Shown in pieces: positions 53,899-62,593 of a stretch of DNA of 64,000 bases; within the stretch, counting starts at the first letter, position 1; the number at the start of each line of letters is the position of its first letter. Made by a program: the position numbers and the translations under genes. Source of the stretch: Microbacterium sp. lyk4-40-TSB-66. Its GTDB lineage: Bacteria; Actinomycetota; Actinomycetes; Actinomycetales; Microbacteriaceae. Location: assembly GCF_030209475.1 (NCBI RefSeq), contig NZ_JARVRW010000004.1:1-64000 (forward strand), given 5' to 3'. The notes below the pieces were generated by a model that did not search any database, was not told where the DNA came from, and saw only the letters and a program-made list of their open reading frames with translations.

Positions 53899-54312
53899 TC
53901 AGACGACCTGCGCGCCGCACATGCCGCAGTCGCCTCCGACGGAGACCTCGACGAAGCAGTCGGGGCACATGGCGCGGGTGGGGCGATCGGTGATCGGCGT
54001 CGGCTTCGGGCTCGCGCTGCGCCGCTCGGCGCGCGGGGCCGCTGCCGCACGGGCGCGAGCGGTGGTGACGGGGGCGACGGGCGGCGGGGGAGCGGCGGCG
54101 GGCTTGTGCGCGTCGCAGTAGAAGCGGACGAAACCATCGTGGTGCTTGGGGTGGCGGTGCTTGACCGCCCACAGCTCGGTGCGCTCGTAGAGCGGACCAT
54201 CGGCGCCGCAGGCGACGCAGCGCGTGGCTTCGCCCGGCACGACATCGGCGACCAGGACGGGGACGTCGAAGCGGATGGCATCGCGCCAGTCCTGCGACGA
54301 GACGATCTTCAT
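53899..54312 (-). CDS. Small protein with two Cys-pair (zinc-ribbon-like) modules, unknown function
   Basis: A 137-aa protein beginning MKIVSSQDWRDAIRFDVPVLVADVV, with a first Cys cluster TRCVACGADGPLYERTELW plus FYCDAH, a Pro/Ala linker (about 78-105), and a C-terminal ribbon MCPDCFVEVSVGGDCGMCGAQVV. This suggests two zinc sites. I recall similar proteins in Microbacteriaceae, sometimes named glucose-6-phosphate dehydrogenase, which nothing in this sequence supports. Divergent from the flotillin gene. Confidence 0.75.
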   Translation of the reverse strand: MKIVSSQDWRDAIRFDVPVLVADVVPGEATRCVACGADGPLYERTELWAVKHRHPKHHDGFVRFYCDAHKPAAAPPPPVAPVTTARARAAAAPRAERRSASPKPTPITDRPTRAMCPDCFVEVSVGGDCGMCGAQVV

Positions 54313-54482
54313 GTGGGGGACCCTTCTTCGGCGGTTCGGGCCGCCTCCCCCCAACGGTACGCTCCTCCCCACCCCGGTGCGACGCGATCGTGCGCGTAAA
54401 GGGTGGACATGGCCGCACGGGCCCCCGTTAGGTTGGAGGGAATTCCCCGCGCCGCCCCGGCGGCGCCCGTCGAAGGAGAAGC

Positions 54483-55907
54483 ATGGAACTCGCCGCATTG
54501 GGAGCCGTCGGAGTCGTCGTGGCCATCGTCGTGGTGATCGCGGTCGTCATCATCGCCGTGCTCGCCCTGGTCGTGCGCGGCTGGTACCGGGTCGCGAAGG
54601 CCGACGAAGCCCTGGTCATCGTCGGTAAGCGTCAGAAGGGCGCCGACGGCGAGTCGTCGCGCATCACGGTGATCACCGGCGGCGGGGCCATCGTCAATCC
54701 GCTCACCCAGCGCGGCGAGATGATCTCGCTGCGAGCGCGCCAGATCAAGATGGAGCCCACGGCGCAGTCGTCGAACGGCGTCACCGTCAACGTCAGCGGC
54801 GTCGCCCTGGTGAAGATCGGATCCGATCCCGAGCAGGTGCGCCGGGCGGCCGAACGTTTCGCCTCGCAGGACAAGGCGATCGAGCAGTTCACCACCGAGC
54901 AGCTCGAGGGTGCGCTGCGCGGTGTCGTCGCGACCCTGACCGTCGAAGAGCTCATGCGCGACCGTCAGCGCTTGTCCGACCAGATCGCCGAGGGGATCAA
55001 GGGTGACCTGTCGTCGCAGGGGCTGATCCTCGACTCTTTCCAGATCCAGGGTGTGACCGACAGCAACGGCTACATCTCCGCCCTCGGTGCGACGGAGGTC
55101 GAGCGCGTCAAGCGAGAGGCCGAGGTCGCCCGCATCAACGCCGTGCGCGAGATCCGTGCACGCCAGATCGCGACGGACGAGGCGAACCTGATCGAGCAGA
55201 CGAAGCTCGACAAGAACAGCGCCGCGGCGAAGGCCGAGGTCGGTCGCGCCAACGCCGAGGCCGAGCAGGCAGAGGCGCTGACGCGAGCCGAGCGCCGGCA
55301 GGCCGTCCTGCAGCAGGAGGCGCAGAACACCCAGGCCCGCCTGGAGTCCGAGGTCTCGCGCGTCGCGGACGCCGACCTGTACCAACGTCAGAAGGACGCC
55401 GACGCCGAATCGTACTCGCAGATCAAGGCGGCGCAGGCGCGCGCCGCGATCGCCGAGCAGGAAGCGGCCGCCGTGCGCGTGCGCGCCGAAGCCGACGCTC
55501 AGGCTGTGCGCCTGGCCGGTGAGGCCCGCGCCGAAGCCATTCGCGCCGAGGCCGAGGCGCTGTCGCACAACCAGGAGGCGCTGCTGGCGCAGCGCGCGCT
55601 CGAGGCGCTCGTTCCGATGATGGCGGAGTTCGCGAAGGGCTACGACCGGGTCGGCAACATCACCGTCCTCGGCGGCGAGGGCGCCAGCGGCCACCTGGCG
55701 ACGGAATCGGCCACCGGCCTGCGCTCGTCGTTCGAAGCCGTGCGCGCGGCGACCGGCATCGACCTCACCCAGATCATCCAGGGCCGGGTCGTGGCCGACG
55801 CGTTCGCGGAGACGACGCGCCGCCCCTCGACGTCCGCGGACAAGCCGACGTACCCCGCGCCCACCGTGCCGCCGGCACAGCCGTCCGCACCTCAGCCGGA
55901 GGCCTGA
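54483..55907 (+). CDS. Flotillin-like SPFH-domain protein
   Basis: A 474-aa membrane-associated scaffold. N-terminal transmembrane helix (about 5-32), SPFH/band-7 domain (about 38-190, YRVAKADEALVIVGKRQ, ITVITGGGAIVNPLTQ, EQLEGALRGVVATLTVEEL), then a long Ala/Glu-rich coiled coil (about 195-350, with AEAEQAEALTRAERRQ), as in flotillin/YqiK. It likely organises membrane microdomains. The ATG follows CGAAGGAGAAGC; TAGGTT at 54429-54434 is a plausible -10. The Fpg/Nei-type gene starts 10 nt after the stop. Confidence 0.93.
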   Translation: MELAALGAVGVVVAIVVVIAVVIIAVLALVVRGWYRVAKADEALVIVGKRQKGADGESSRITVITGGGAIVNPLTQRGEMISLRARQIKMEPTAQSSNGVTVNVSGVALVKIGSDPEQVRRAAERFASQDKAIEQFTTEQLEGALRGVVATLTVEELMRDRQRLSDQIAEGIKGDLSSQGLILDSFQIQGVTDSNGYISALGATEVERVKREAEVARINAVREIRARQIATDEANLIEQTKLDKNSAAAKAEVGRANAEAEQAEALTRAERRQAVLQQEAQNTQARLESEVSRVADADLYQRQKDADAESYSQIKAAQARAAIAEQEAAAVRVRAEADAQAVRLAGEARAEAIRAEAEALSHNQEALLAQRALEALVPMMAEFAKGYDRVGNITVLGGEGASGHLATESATGLRSSFEAVRAATGIDLTQIIQGRVVADAFAETTRRPSTSADKPTYPAPTVPPAQPSAPQPEA

Positions 55908-55917
55908 GGAGCGCGCC

Positions 55918-56739
55918 GTGCCCGAAGCTCCTGAGGTCGAGGCGCTCGCGTCGTTCCTGCGCGGGCGTCTCGTCGGGCGCGCCGTGACCGGGGTCGAACT
56001 CGTCGAAGGGCGGGCGCTCAAGACTCGCGCGCGCCCCCTCGAGGAGGTGATCGGCCGGGTCGTCGCCGGCGTGACCCGTCACGGCAAGCACATCGACGTC
56101 GATCTCGACGGCGTGCACCTGGGTCTCGGCTTCGGGCGGGCGGGCTGGGCGACGTGGGATGAGGGCCTCTCCGCGGAACGGTCGGGCCAGACTCCGGTCG
56201 CGGCGGTCATCGCCCGGCTGATGTTCGGCGACGCGGTGCTGGGCATCACCGATGCGGGCGACTGGCTGTCGGTCCAGCTCCACGTCGTGGATGCCGCGGA
56301 CGAGGTCCCCTCGGTCGCGAAGCTCGGCCCGGACGCCGCCGATCCCGCGTACTCCCGGGCCATGCTCGCCGAGGCCCTCGGCGGTCGGCGCAAGCAGCTG
56401 AAGGCGCTGCTCCAAGAACAGGAGACGCTCGCCGGGATCGGCAACGCCTACTCCGACGAGATCCTCTTCGCCGCGCGGCTGTCGCCGGTGATGCACGCGG
56501 CCGCGCTCACCGACGACGAGATCACACGCCTGTGGAGCGCGCTGCACGACACGATGACCGCCGCGGTGATCGCCCGCCGCGGCGTCCCGATCGCCGAGCA
56601 GAAGGCGGCGAAGGTCGCCGCGATGCGGGTCCACGGTCGCACGGGTGAGCCTTGTCCGGACTGCGGAGGCGTCGTCGAAGACATCCCCGGGACCAAGGGC
56701 GGCGGGCAGTGGTGCCCGTCGTGTCAGAGCGCGGGCTGA
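55918..56739 (+). CDS. Fpg/Nei-family DNA glycosylase, atypical zinc finger
   Basis: A 273-aa base-excision enzyme homologue. The N-terminal PEAPEVEAL gives the catalytic Pro2-Glu3, and VTRHGKHIDVDL has the conserved Lys. The H2TH motif is LLQEQETLAGIGNAYSDEILF. The C-terminal zinc finger has four Cys (PCPDCGG...QWCPSCQ). The Arg normally two residues before the aromatic position of the finger (GRxTxxC in E. coli Fpg) is missing; the segment reads TKGGGQWC. Lesion specificity is therefore uncertain. Probably co-transcribed with the flotillin gene. Confidence 0.88.
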   Translation: MPEAPEVEALASFLRGRLVGRAVTGVELVEGRALKTRARPLEEVIGRVVAGVTRHGKHIDVDLDGVHLGLGFGRAGWATWDEGLSAERSGQTPVAAVIARLMFGDAVLGITDAGDWLSVQLHVVDAADEVPSVAKLGPDAADPAYSRAMLAEALGGRRKQLKALLQEQETLAGIGNAYSDEILFAARLSPVMHAAALTDDEITRLWSALHDTMTAAVIARRGVPIAEQKAAKVAAMRVHGRTGEPCPDCGGVVEDIPGTKGGGQWCPSCQSAG

Positions 56740-56752
56740 CCCTTCGCGCACG

Positions 56753-56786
56753 CGAAAGCCCCCGCACCGAGGCGCGGGGGCTTTCG
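56753..56786. terminator. Terminator between Fpg/Nei-type and PfpI genes
   Basis: CGAAAGCCCCCGC (56753-56765) pairs perfectly with GCGGGGGCTTTCG (56774-56786); it can serve both convergent genes. Confidence 0.88.
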
Positions 56787-56799
56787 TCCGACAGTGGCG

Positions 56800-57348
56800 T
56801 CAGGCCGTCTGGCCGGAGTGCTTCCCCTCGGCGACCTCTTCCACGAGCTTGGCGTTGAAGGCCGGCAGGTCGTCGGGGTTGCGGCTGGACACGAGGCCCT
56901 CGTCGACGTGCACTTCTTCGTCGACCCACGTCGCGCCGGCGTTGCGCAGGTCGGTCTGCAGCGTCGGGTAGCTCGTGAGGGTGCGGCCCCCGAGCACGTC
57001 GGCCTCCGTCAGGATCCAGCCGCCGTGACAGATGACGGCGACCGGCTTGTGCTGATCGAAGAAACCGCGGGTGAACGACACGGCGTCTTTGACGATGCGG
57101 ATGTCATCGGCGTTCTGAACGCCTCCCGGCAGGACCAGGGCGTCGAAGTCGCCGGCGGACGCGCCCGAGACTGCCAGGTCGACTTTCTGCTCGTGGCCCT
57201 TCTCGCCGCTGATGCTGCCCTCGTTGGGCGAGACCAGCACGGCTTCGGCGCCGGCGGAGGTCACGGCCTCCCACGGGCTGGTGAGCTCGCTGTCTTCGAA
57301 TCCGTCGGTGGCCAGGAAGGCGATGCGCTTTCCGCTGAGATCGGTCAT
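56800..57348 (-). CDS. DJ-1/PfpI-family protein
   Basis: A 182-aa class I glutamine-amidotransferase-like protein. It has RIAFLATDGFEDSELTSPWEAV (conserved Glu), the nucleophile elbow VAVICHGGWILTEADVL (Cys near residue 110, followed by His) and TSYPTLQTDLRNAGATWVDEEV with the VSSRNPDDLPAF ending. Relatives act as proteases, glyoxalases or general stress proteins. The 304 bp between its start and the next gene contain no other ORF I can support. Confidence 0.92.
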   Translation of the reverse strand: MTDLSGKRIAFLATDGFEDSELTSPWEAVTSAGAEAVLVSPNEGSISGEKGHEQKVDLAVSGASAGDFDALVLPGGVQNADDIRIVKDAVSFTRGFFDQHKPVAVICHGGWILTEADVLGGRTLTSYPTLQTDLRNAGATWVDEEVHVDEGLVSSRNPDDLPAFNAKLVEEVAEGKHSGQTA

Positions 57349-57639
57349 GGGTCGACTCTCTCTTTCTCAATCGGGGGTCGATGCCACGCTAGGAACGGGC
57401 GGCGCCCGGAGGGCGGGGGTTGCGGATGCCGGGGGAGGGGGCTACGCCAGACCCTCCGGCTTCGTCCGAAGTGCTAGACCGCGGAGGCGGGCTCGTCGTG
57501 TGCAGACCGGTTGCGTCCGGGGTGCGGAGCCGTCGACGCTGACGCGCCGACGGGGGTCTGACGGATGGCTCGAGAATGCGGAGTCGCGCGGCCCGGATGC
57601 GTCGACTGCACCCGCGGCCCCGTCGCGTACGCACGGGCG

Positions 57640-57645
57640 TAGCAT
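57640..57645 (+). promoter_or_regulatory. Candidate -10 box for leaderless small Cys-rich gene
   Basis: TAGCAT is 7 nt (GGATCGC) upstream of the ATG at 57653. Confidence 0.5.
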
Positions 57646-57652
57646 GGATCGC

Positions 57653-57790
57653 ATGTCCGGTGACACGATGTCTGACGCGAAGCCCGCCGAGAAGCCGCTG
57701 ATCACGCTGCTGAACGCTCCCGCCGACGAGGCGGATGAGGCTGCGCCTCCCGCATCGCAGTGCTGCGGCGGCGGTTCCTGCTCCCTCTGA
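57653..57790 (+). CDS. Small protein with Cys-rich C-terminus
   Basis: A 45-aa protein: hydrophilic Lys/Asp/Glu-rich body with one LITLLNAP stretch and the tail PPASQCCGGGSCSL. The CC-GGG-SC arrangement could bind a metal or form disulfides. Support comes from the promoter-like box at leaderless spacing and codon use like its neighbours; homology unknown. The sequence encoding the tail and stop is duplicated downstream. Confidence 0.55.
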   Translation: MSGDTMSDAKPAEKPLITLLNAPADEADEAAPPASQCCGGGSCSL

Positions 57791-57985
57791 GCCGCTAGCG
57801 CCGCTCGCGGTCAGCTGCTTGCGTCCGTCCGCCGGTGGCTCGTGCTCGCTCTGAGCCGCTGGCGCTCAGCCGCTCGCGTCCGCGCACCGGCGGCGGTACC
57901 CGCCCAATCGCTCTGAGCCGCAAGCGCCTTTCACGTCATCGCGCCGCGGTTCCCGCTCCCTCCGAGCGGCTATCACCGCCCGCCT
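57773..57985. repeat. Degenerate tandem repeats derived from the 3' end of the small Cys-rich gene
   Basis: The stretch CTCTGAGCCGC with neighbouring sequence recurs: stop-like TGA at 57788, 57852 and 57914, and a mutated fourth copy CTCCGAGCGGC around 57960. Before the second TGA the frame reads SAGGSCSL-stop, matching GGGSCSL-stop of the gene; the fourth reads GSRSLR. Units are about 64, 62 and 49 bp. The MFS gene ends right after the last copy. Confidence 0.6.
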
Positions 57986-59467
57986 TCAGTGCACCGGCGT
58001 CGCCGCTCCTTCGAGCTGGTCCGCGGGCTTGCGGATGAGGAACGCGCCGACGATGAGCGGCAGCGAGATGATCGCCGCGATGAGGAACGCCGCGCGTGTG
58101 CCGGCGGCATCCGCCTCGAGTCCCGTGCCGGTCGAGGCCGAGACCGACGACATGATCGTGACGAGAAGGGCGATGCCCGCCGCTCCGGCGACCTGCTGCA
58201 CGGTGCCGACGATGGCTGACCCGTACGAGTAGAACCGCGGTTCGAGCGAGCCGAGCGATGCCGTGAACAGCGGCGTGAACGACAGGGCGAGGCCGAGCAT
58301 CATCACCGTCTGCACGACGATGAGCAGGGGGAACGAGGTGTCGGTTCCGAGGGTGGTGTAGAACCACAGGGTCGCGCTGACGATGATCGCGCCGGGGACC
58401 AGCAGGATCTGCGTGCCGAACCGGTCGTAGACGCGACCGATGACGGGGCCGGCGAGGCCCATCGCGAGCGAGCCGGGCAGCACGGCGAGCCCGGTCTCGA
58501 GCGGGGTCTTCTCGAGCACCGTCTGCAGGTACAGAGGGAGCAGCGTGATCGCGCCGAAGAAGGCCAGCGACATCACGCCCAGCTGGGTCACCGACAGGGT
58601 GAAGTTGCGGGAACGGAAGACACGCAGGTCGAGCAGCGCGGAGTCGGTGCGCTGCAGGCGCAGCTGACGCCACACGAACGAGGCCAGGCCGATGACGCCG
58701 ATGGCCAGCGACACGACCAGGGTGACCACCGACGCGTCGGCGGCTCCGGCGTCGCCGCCGTGTCCGCCGCCGATCTGGCTGAGGCCGAACACGAGGCCAC
58801 CGAAACCGAACGCCGAGAGGATGACGCTGGCCACGTCGATGGGGGCCCTGCGGGTCTCACCGAGGTTGTGGATCCATCGCGCACCGACGAACAGGGCCAC
58901 TAGCGCGATGGGCAGCACGATGCCGAAGATCCAGTGCCAGCCCAGCGACTGCAGGACGAGTCCCGACATGGTCGGGCCGATGGCGGGCGCGAGGGCCATC
59001 ACGATGCTGACCCGACCCATCATGCGACCGCGCTGGGCGGGAGGCACGATGGTCATGATCGTCGTCATCAGCAGCGGCATCATGATCGCGGTGCCCGACG
59101 CCTGGATGACCCGGGCCACGACGAGCACCTCGAACCCGGGGGCGAGGAAGGCGACCAGCGTGCCCGCCGAGAACAGCGACATCGCGGTGACGAACACCTG
59201 GCGCGTGGTGAAGCGCTGCAGGAGGAACCCGGTGATCGGGATGACGACCGCCATCGTCAGCATGAAGGCGGTGGTCAGCCACTGGGCGGCGACGGCGGTG
59301 ATACCCAGGTCGCGGATGAGGAACGGGATCGCGACGTTCATCGTCGTCTCGTTCAGGATCGCGACGAAGGCGGCGGTGAGCAGCAGCCAGATGACGCGGC
59401 TCTGCTCGGCGGTGACGCCCGACGCGGTCTGGGGCGGAGCGGAGGAGACGGTGCCGGTGGCGGCCAT
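57986..59467 (-). CDS. MFS transporter, DHA2 family (EmrB/QacA type)
   Basis: A 493-aa, 14-helix exporter. It has AILNETTMNVAIPFLIRDLGI in helix 1, QWLTTAFMLTMAVVIPITGFLLQRF in helix 2, motif C ALAPAIGPTMSGLVLQSLGW, and RRMMGR-like RGRMMGRVS. This is the typical multidrug DHA2 pattern with an intact proton-antiport motif. The ATG at 59467 follows GAAAAGGACCTCGTC. No regulator gene is adjacent; the divergent neighbour is an ABC exporter. Substrate unknown. Confidence 0.92.
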   Translation of the reverse strand: MAATGTVSSAPPQTASGVTAEQSRVIWLLLTAAFVAILNETTMNVAIPFLIRDLGITAVAAQWLTTAFMLTMAVVIPITGFLLQRFTTRQVFVTAMSLFSAGTLVAFLAPGFEVLVVARVIQASGTAIMMPLLMTTIMTIVPPAQRGRMMGRVSIVMALAPAIGPTMSGLVLQSLGWHWIFGIVLPIALVALFVGARWIHNLGETRRAPIDVASVILSAFGFGGLVFGLSQIGGGHGGDAGAADASVVTLVVSLAIGVIGLASFVWRQLRLQRTDSALLDLRVFRSRNFTLSVTQLGVMSLAFFGAITLLPLYLQTVLEKTPLETGLAVLPGSLAMGLAGPVIGRVYDRFGTQILLVPGAIIVSATLWFYTTLGTDTSFPLLIVVQTVMMLGLALSFTPLFTASLGSLEPRFYSYGSAIVGTVQQVAGAAGIALLVTIMSSVSASTGTGLEADAAGTRAAFLIAAIISLPLIVGAFLIRKPADQLEGAATPVH

Positions 59468-59660
59468 GACGAGGTCCTTTTCGTACGGGGGGCTTCGTGG
59501 CGCCACGGGGGTGACTGCGATGAGCGACAACGGAGCGGAACGTCGGGATATTCCGACGTCGAGAGAAAAACCCGGGGGAGGGATGCCGCGGAGGGCGAGG
59601 CCCGAGTCTAGCGGGCGCCTCCGACGCAGGGCAGGCGGAGCCGGTGTCGGTGGTCGGACG

Positions 59661-59666
59661 TAGGCT
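59661..59666 (+). promoter_or_regulatory. Candidate -10 box for leaderless ABC exporter gene
   Basis: TAGGCT lies 7 nt (GGCCCGC) upstream of the ATG at 59674. Confidence 0.5.
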
Positions 59667-59673
59667 GGCCCGC

Positions 59674-61617
59674 ATGAACCCGGGTGGTGTGGGCGGAAGC
59701 ATGTTCCGCGGCGTCGACGCCGACGTGCAGCGCCGTCGGAACGCCCAGGCGCCGCGCGTCGCCGACCTGGGCCGCCGGGTCGTCGAGCTGTTCCGTCCCT
59801 ACCGTTGGCGGATCGTCTTCACCGCCGTCCTCGTGGTGGTGGGCGCCGCGGTGGCCGTCATCCCGCCGCTGCTCGTGCAGAGGATCTTCGACGACGCGCT
59901 GTTCCCGGTCGACGGATCCAGCCCCGACCTCGTCCTGCTGGCCGAGCTCGTCAGCGTGATGATCGTGCTCTTCCTCTTCTCGGCGGGGCTGAACGTCGGG
60001 CAGACCTGGCTCACGGCCACGGTGGGCAATCGCGTGACGGGCGACCTCCGCACGCGTCTGTTCGATCACCTCCAGTCGATGGAACTCGGCTTCTTCACCC
60101 GGACGAAGACGGGTGTCATCCAATCGCGGCTGCAGAACGACGTCGGCGGTGTCTCGGGTGTCCTGACCAACACCGTCACGAGCATCCTCGGCAACGCCGT
60201 GACCGTCATCGCATCGCTGGTCGCGATGATCCTCATCGACTGGCGCCTGACGCTCATCGCGGTTGCCCTGATGCCGTTCCTCATCTTCGTGCAGCGCAGG
60301 GTCGGCCAGGTGCGGGCGCGCATCGCGGGCGAGACGCAGGAGTCGCTGTCGGAGCTGTCGGCCATCACGCAAGAGACGCTGAGCGTGTCGGGCATCCTGC
60401 TGTCGAAGTCGTTCAACCGCCAACGGACCGAGTCGGCACGCTTCGACGCCGAGAACGACAACCAGGTGCATCTGCAGGTGCGTCGGGCGATGAGCGGCCA
60501 GGGCTTCTTCGCCGTCGTCCAGGTCATCATGTCGAGCGTGCCGGCGATCATCTACCTCGTCTCCGGCTACCTCATCGGCGGGGGCGCCGGGGCGATCACG
60601 GCGGGCACGATCGTCGCCTTCACCACGGTGCAGGCCCGGCTGCTCATGCCGTTGATGGGGCTGATGCGCGTCGCGCTCGACGTGCAGACCTCGTCGGCGC
60701 TGTTCGCCCGCATCTTCGAGTACCTCGACCTGAAGCCGGCGATCGTCGACGTGCCCGACGCGCTTCCCGTGTCGGCGGCTCCCGGACCGCTGGGCCGTAT
60801 CGAATTCCGCGATGTGGAGTTCCGCTATCCCGATGCTCCGGCCCACACGCGTCCCACGCTCGACGGGGTGTCGTTCACCGTCGAGCCGGGGCAGCACGTG
60901 GCGTTCGTCGGACCGTCGGGCGCGGGCAAGACGACGATCCTCTACCTGACCCCGCGCATGTACGAGGCGTCCGGCGGTGCGGTGATGTTCTCGGGTGCCG
61001 ACGTGCGCACCCTCGACCGCGCCTCGATCGTCGACGAGATCGGCATCGTCTCTCAAGAGACCTACCTCTTCCACGCCACCGTGCGCGAGAACCTGCGCTA
61101 CGCGCGACCGGATGCCACCGACGACGAGATCGTGGCCGCCTGCCGCGCCGCGAACATCCACCACGTGATCGCGTCGTTCGAGGCCGGTTACGACACCGTG
61201 GTCGGTGAGCGCGGGTACCGCCTGTCGGGTGGGGAGAAGCAGCGCATCGCCATTGCGCGCGTGCTGCTGAAAGACCCGCCGGTGCTTCTGCTCGACGAGG
61301 CGACGAGCGCCCTCGACACGGTGTCGGAACGCATCGTGCAGGAAGCTCTCGAGACCGCCTCGCACGGACGCACGACGCTGTCGATCGCGCATCGCCTGTC
61401 GACCGTGATCGGTGCCGACCGCATTCACGTCGTCGACGCCGGACGCATCGTCGAGTCGGGCACGCACAGTGAGCTGCTGGCCGCCGGCGGGCTCTACGCG
61501 AGCCTCGCCGCCGAGCAGCTCGCGGCCTCCTTCGTGCTCGCCGAAGAGCAGCACGATGCGGCGGGTCTCGCACATGCCGCGCTGCCCGAGCGTCGCGCCG
61601 ACGAGCCGCCGGCCTAG
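59674..61617 (+). CDS. ABC transporter, fused permease-ATPase (exporter half-transporter)
   Basis: A 647-aa half-transporter. The six-helix type I exporter domain covers about 40-330 (starting FRPYRWRIVFTAVLVVVGAAV). The ATPase has Walker A FVGPSGAGKTTIL (about residue 417), Q-loop IGIVSQETYLF, signature RLSGGEKQRIAIARVLL, Walker B VLLLDEATSALD, and the switch His in TTLSIAHRLSTV. It must dimerise with itself, since no partner is adjacent. MsbA/LmrA-like; lipid or drug export is possible. Confidence 0.94.
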   Translation: MNPGGVGGSMFRGVDADVQRRRNAQAPRVADLGRRVVELFRPYRWRIVFTAVLVVVGAAVAVIPPLLVQRIFDDALFPVDGSSPDLVLLAELVSVMIVLFLFSAGLNVGQTWLTATVGNRVTGDLRTRLFDHLQSMELGFFTRTKTGVIQSRLQNDVGGVSGVLTNTVTSILGNAVTVIASLVAMILIDWRLTLIAVALMPFLIFVQRRVGQVRARIAGETQESLSELSAITQETLSVSGILLSKSFNRQRTESARFDAENDNQVHLQVRRAMSGQGFFAVVQVIMSSVPAIIYLVSGYLIGGGAGAITAGTIVAFTTVQARLLMPLMGLMRVALDVQTSSALFARIFEYLDLKPAIVDVPDALPVSAAPGPLGRIEFRDVEFRYPDAPAHTRPTLDGVSFTVEPGQHVAFVGPSGAGKTTILYLTPRMYEASGGAVMFSGADVRTLDRASIVDEIGIVSQETYLFHATVRENLRYARPDATDDEIVAACRAANIHHVIASFEAGYDTVVGERGYRLSGGEKQRIAIARVLLKDPPVLLLDEATSALDTVSERIVQEALETASHGRTTLSIAHRLSTVIGADRIHVVDAGRIVESGTHSELLAAGGLYASLAAEQLAASFVLAEEQHDAAGLAHAALPERRADEPPA

Positions 61618-61696
61618 CGTCCTCCCGGTGCGGCCCGCGCAGCCCGGCGCGGGCTTCACGCCTATCCGGGCACGGCTGCCCCGCCCGGCGGCCTTC

Positions 61697-62593
61697 TCAG
61701 GCCGGCAGCGTCTCCACGAACGCCTCCAGGGCCACCCCGTACGCGGGGTCGGTGTGCGTCTCGGCGATGCGCAGCAACGGCGGGAGGTCGAGCGTGCGGA
61801 TGAGCGCCGCGCGTTCCCGCACCGCCGCGTCGGCCCCGGCCGCCCGAAGCACGGCGATGCCCTCGCCGAGCGCGTCGAGGTAGTCGCGCAGCACGTCGAG
61901 TTCGCCGAGGCGCTGCGTGATCGAGCCGCCGTCGCGGCGCTGCCTCCACTCGACGACAACGTCGGGGACCACGTCGAACGTCTCGGCGAGTGTGTACATG
62001 CGCTGCGCGAGAACCTGATCCTCGTAGTAACGCCCCTCGGGGAATCGCAGGTCGTGCGCGCGCCAGAAGGAGGTGCGACTCACCTTCGACCACGCGACGA
62101 TGTTCCCGGATGCCGCGGGGTGCTCGGCCAGGGTCGTCTGCTCCCGCGCCGGGTCGGTGGCCGCGGTGACCCACGGTTGCACGTCGCCCGCGGTGTAGCC
62201 GGGGCCCTCGGCATCCGGTCGCAGACGGACGTACGCACCCACGACGAAGTCGCTGCCCGTGCGCTCGAGGGTGTCGGTGAGGCGCGTCAGCGCGTCGGGA
62301 CGCATCCGGTCGTCGGCGTCGAGAAACGCGGTGTACGGCGTGTCCACGTGGGTGAGTCCGGTGTTGCGCGCGGCGCCGAGGCCGCGCTGCCGGTCGTGGC
62401 GCACGAACCGGAACCGCGGGTCGGCGGCAGCGGCGTCGGCGAAGATGCGGGTCGTCTCGTCGGTGGACGCATCGTCGACGAGCACGGCCGCCCACCGGGC
62501 GTGGGTCTGTGCGCGAAGCGAGTCCAGCACTTCTTCGGCGTATTCGGCGACGTCGTAGCCGGGAACGATGACGGTGACCGCGGGGGAACTCAC
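61697..62593 (-). CDS. Family 2 glycosyltransferase
   Basis: A 298-aa GT-A fold enzyme. It starts SPAVTVIVPGYDVAEYAEEVLDSL, then VLVDDASTDETTRIF (nucleotide-binding Asp), RGLGAARNTGL and TAFLDADDRMRPDAL (the DxD-like metal motif). The C-terminal half (EGRYYEDQVLAQRMY) resembles enzymes decorating teichoic acids or surface glycans. No transmembrane helix. The GTG start overlaps the nifS stop (GTGA), so it sits in the NAD operon although the function looks unrelated. Confidence 0.88.
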   Translation of the reverse strand: MSSPAVTVIVPGYDVAEYAEEVLDSLRAQTHARWAAVLVDDASTDETTRIFADAAAADPRFRFVRHDRQRGLGAARNTGLTHVDTPYTAFLDADDRMRPDALTRLTDTLERTGSDFVVGAYVRLRPDAEGPGYTAGDVQPWVTAATDPAREQTTLAEHPAASGNIVAWSKVSRTSFWRAHDLRFPEGRYYEDQVLAQRMYTLAETFDVVPDVVVEWRQRRDGGSITQRLGELDVLRDYLDALGEGIAVLRAAGADAAVRERAALIRTLDLPPLLRIAETHTDPAYGVALEAFVETLPA

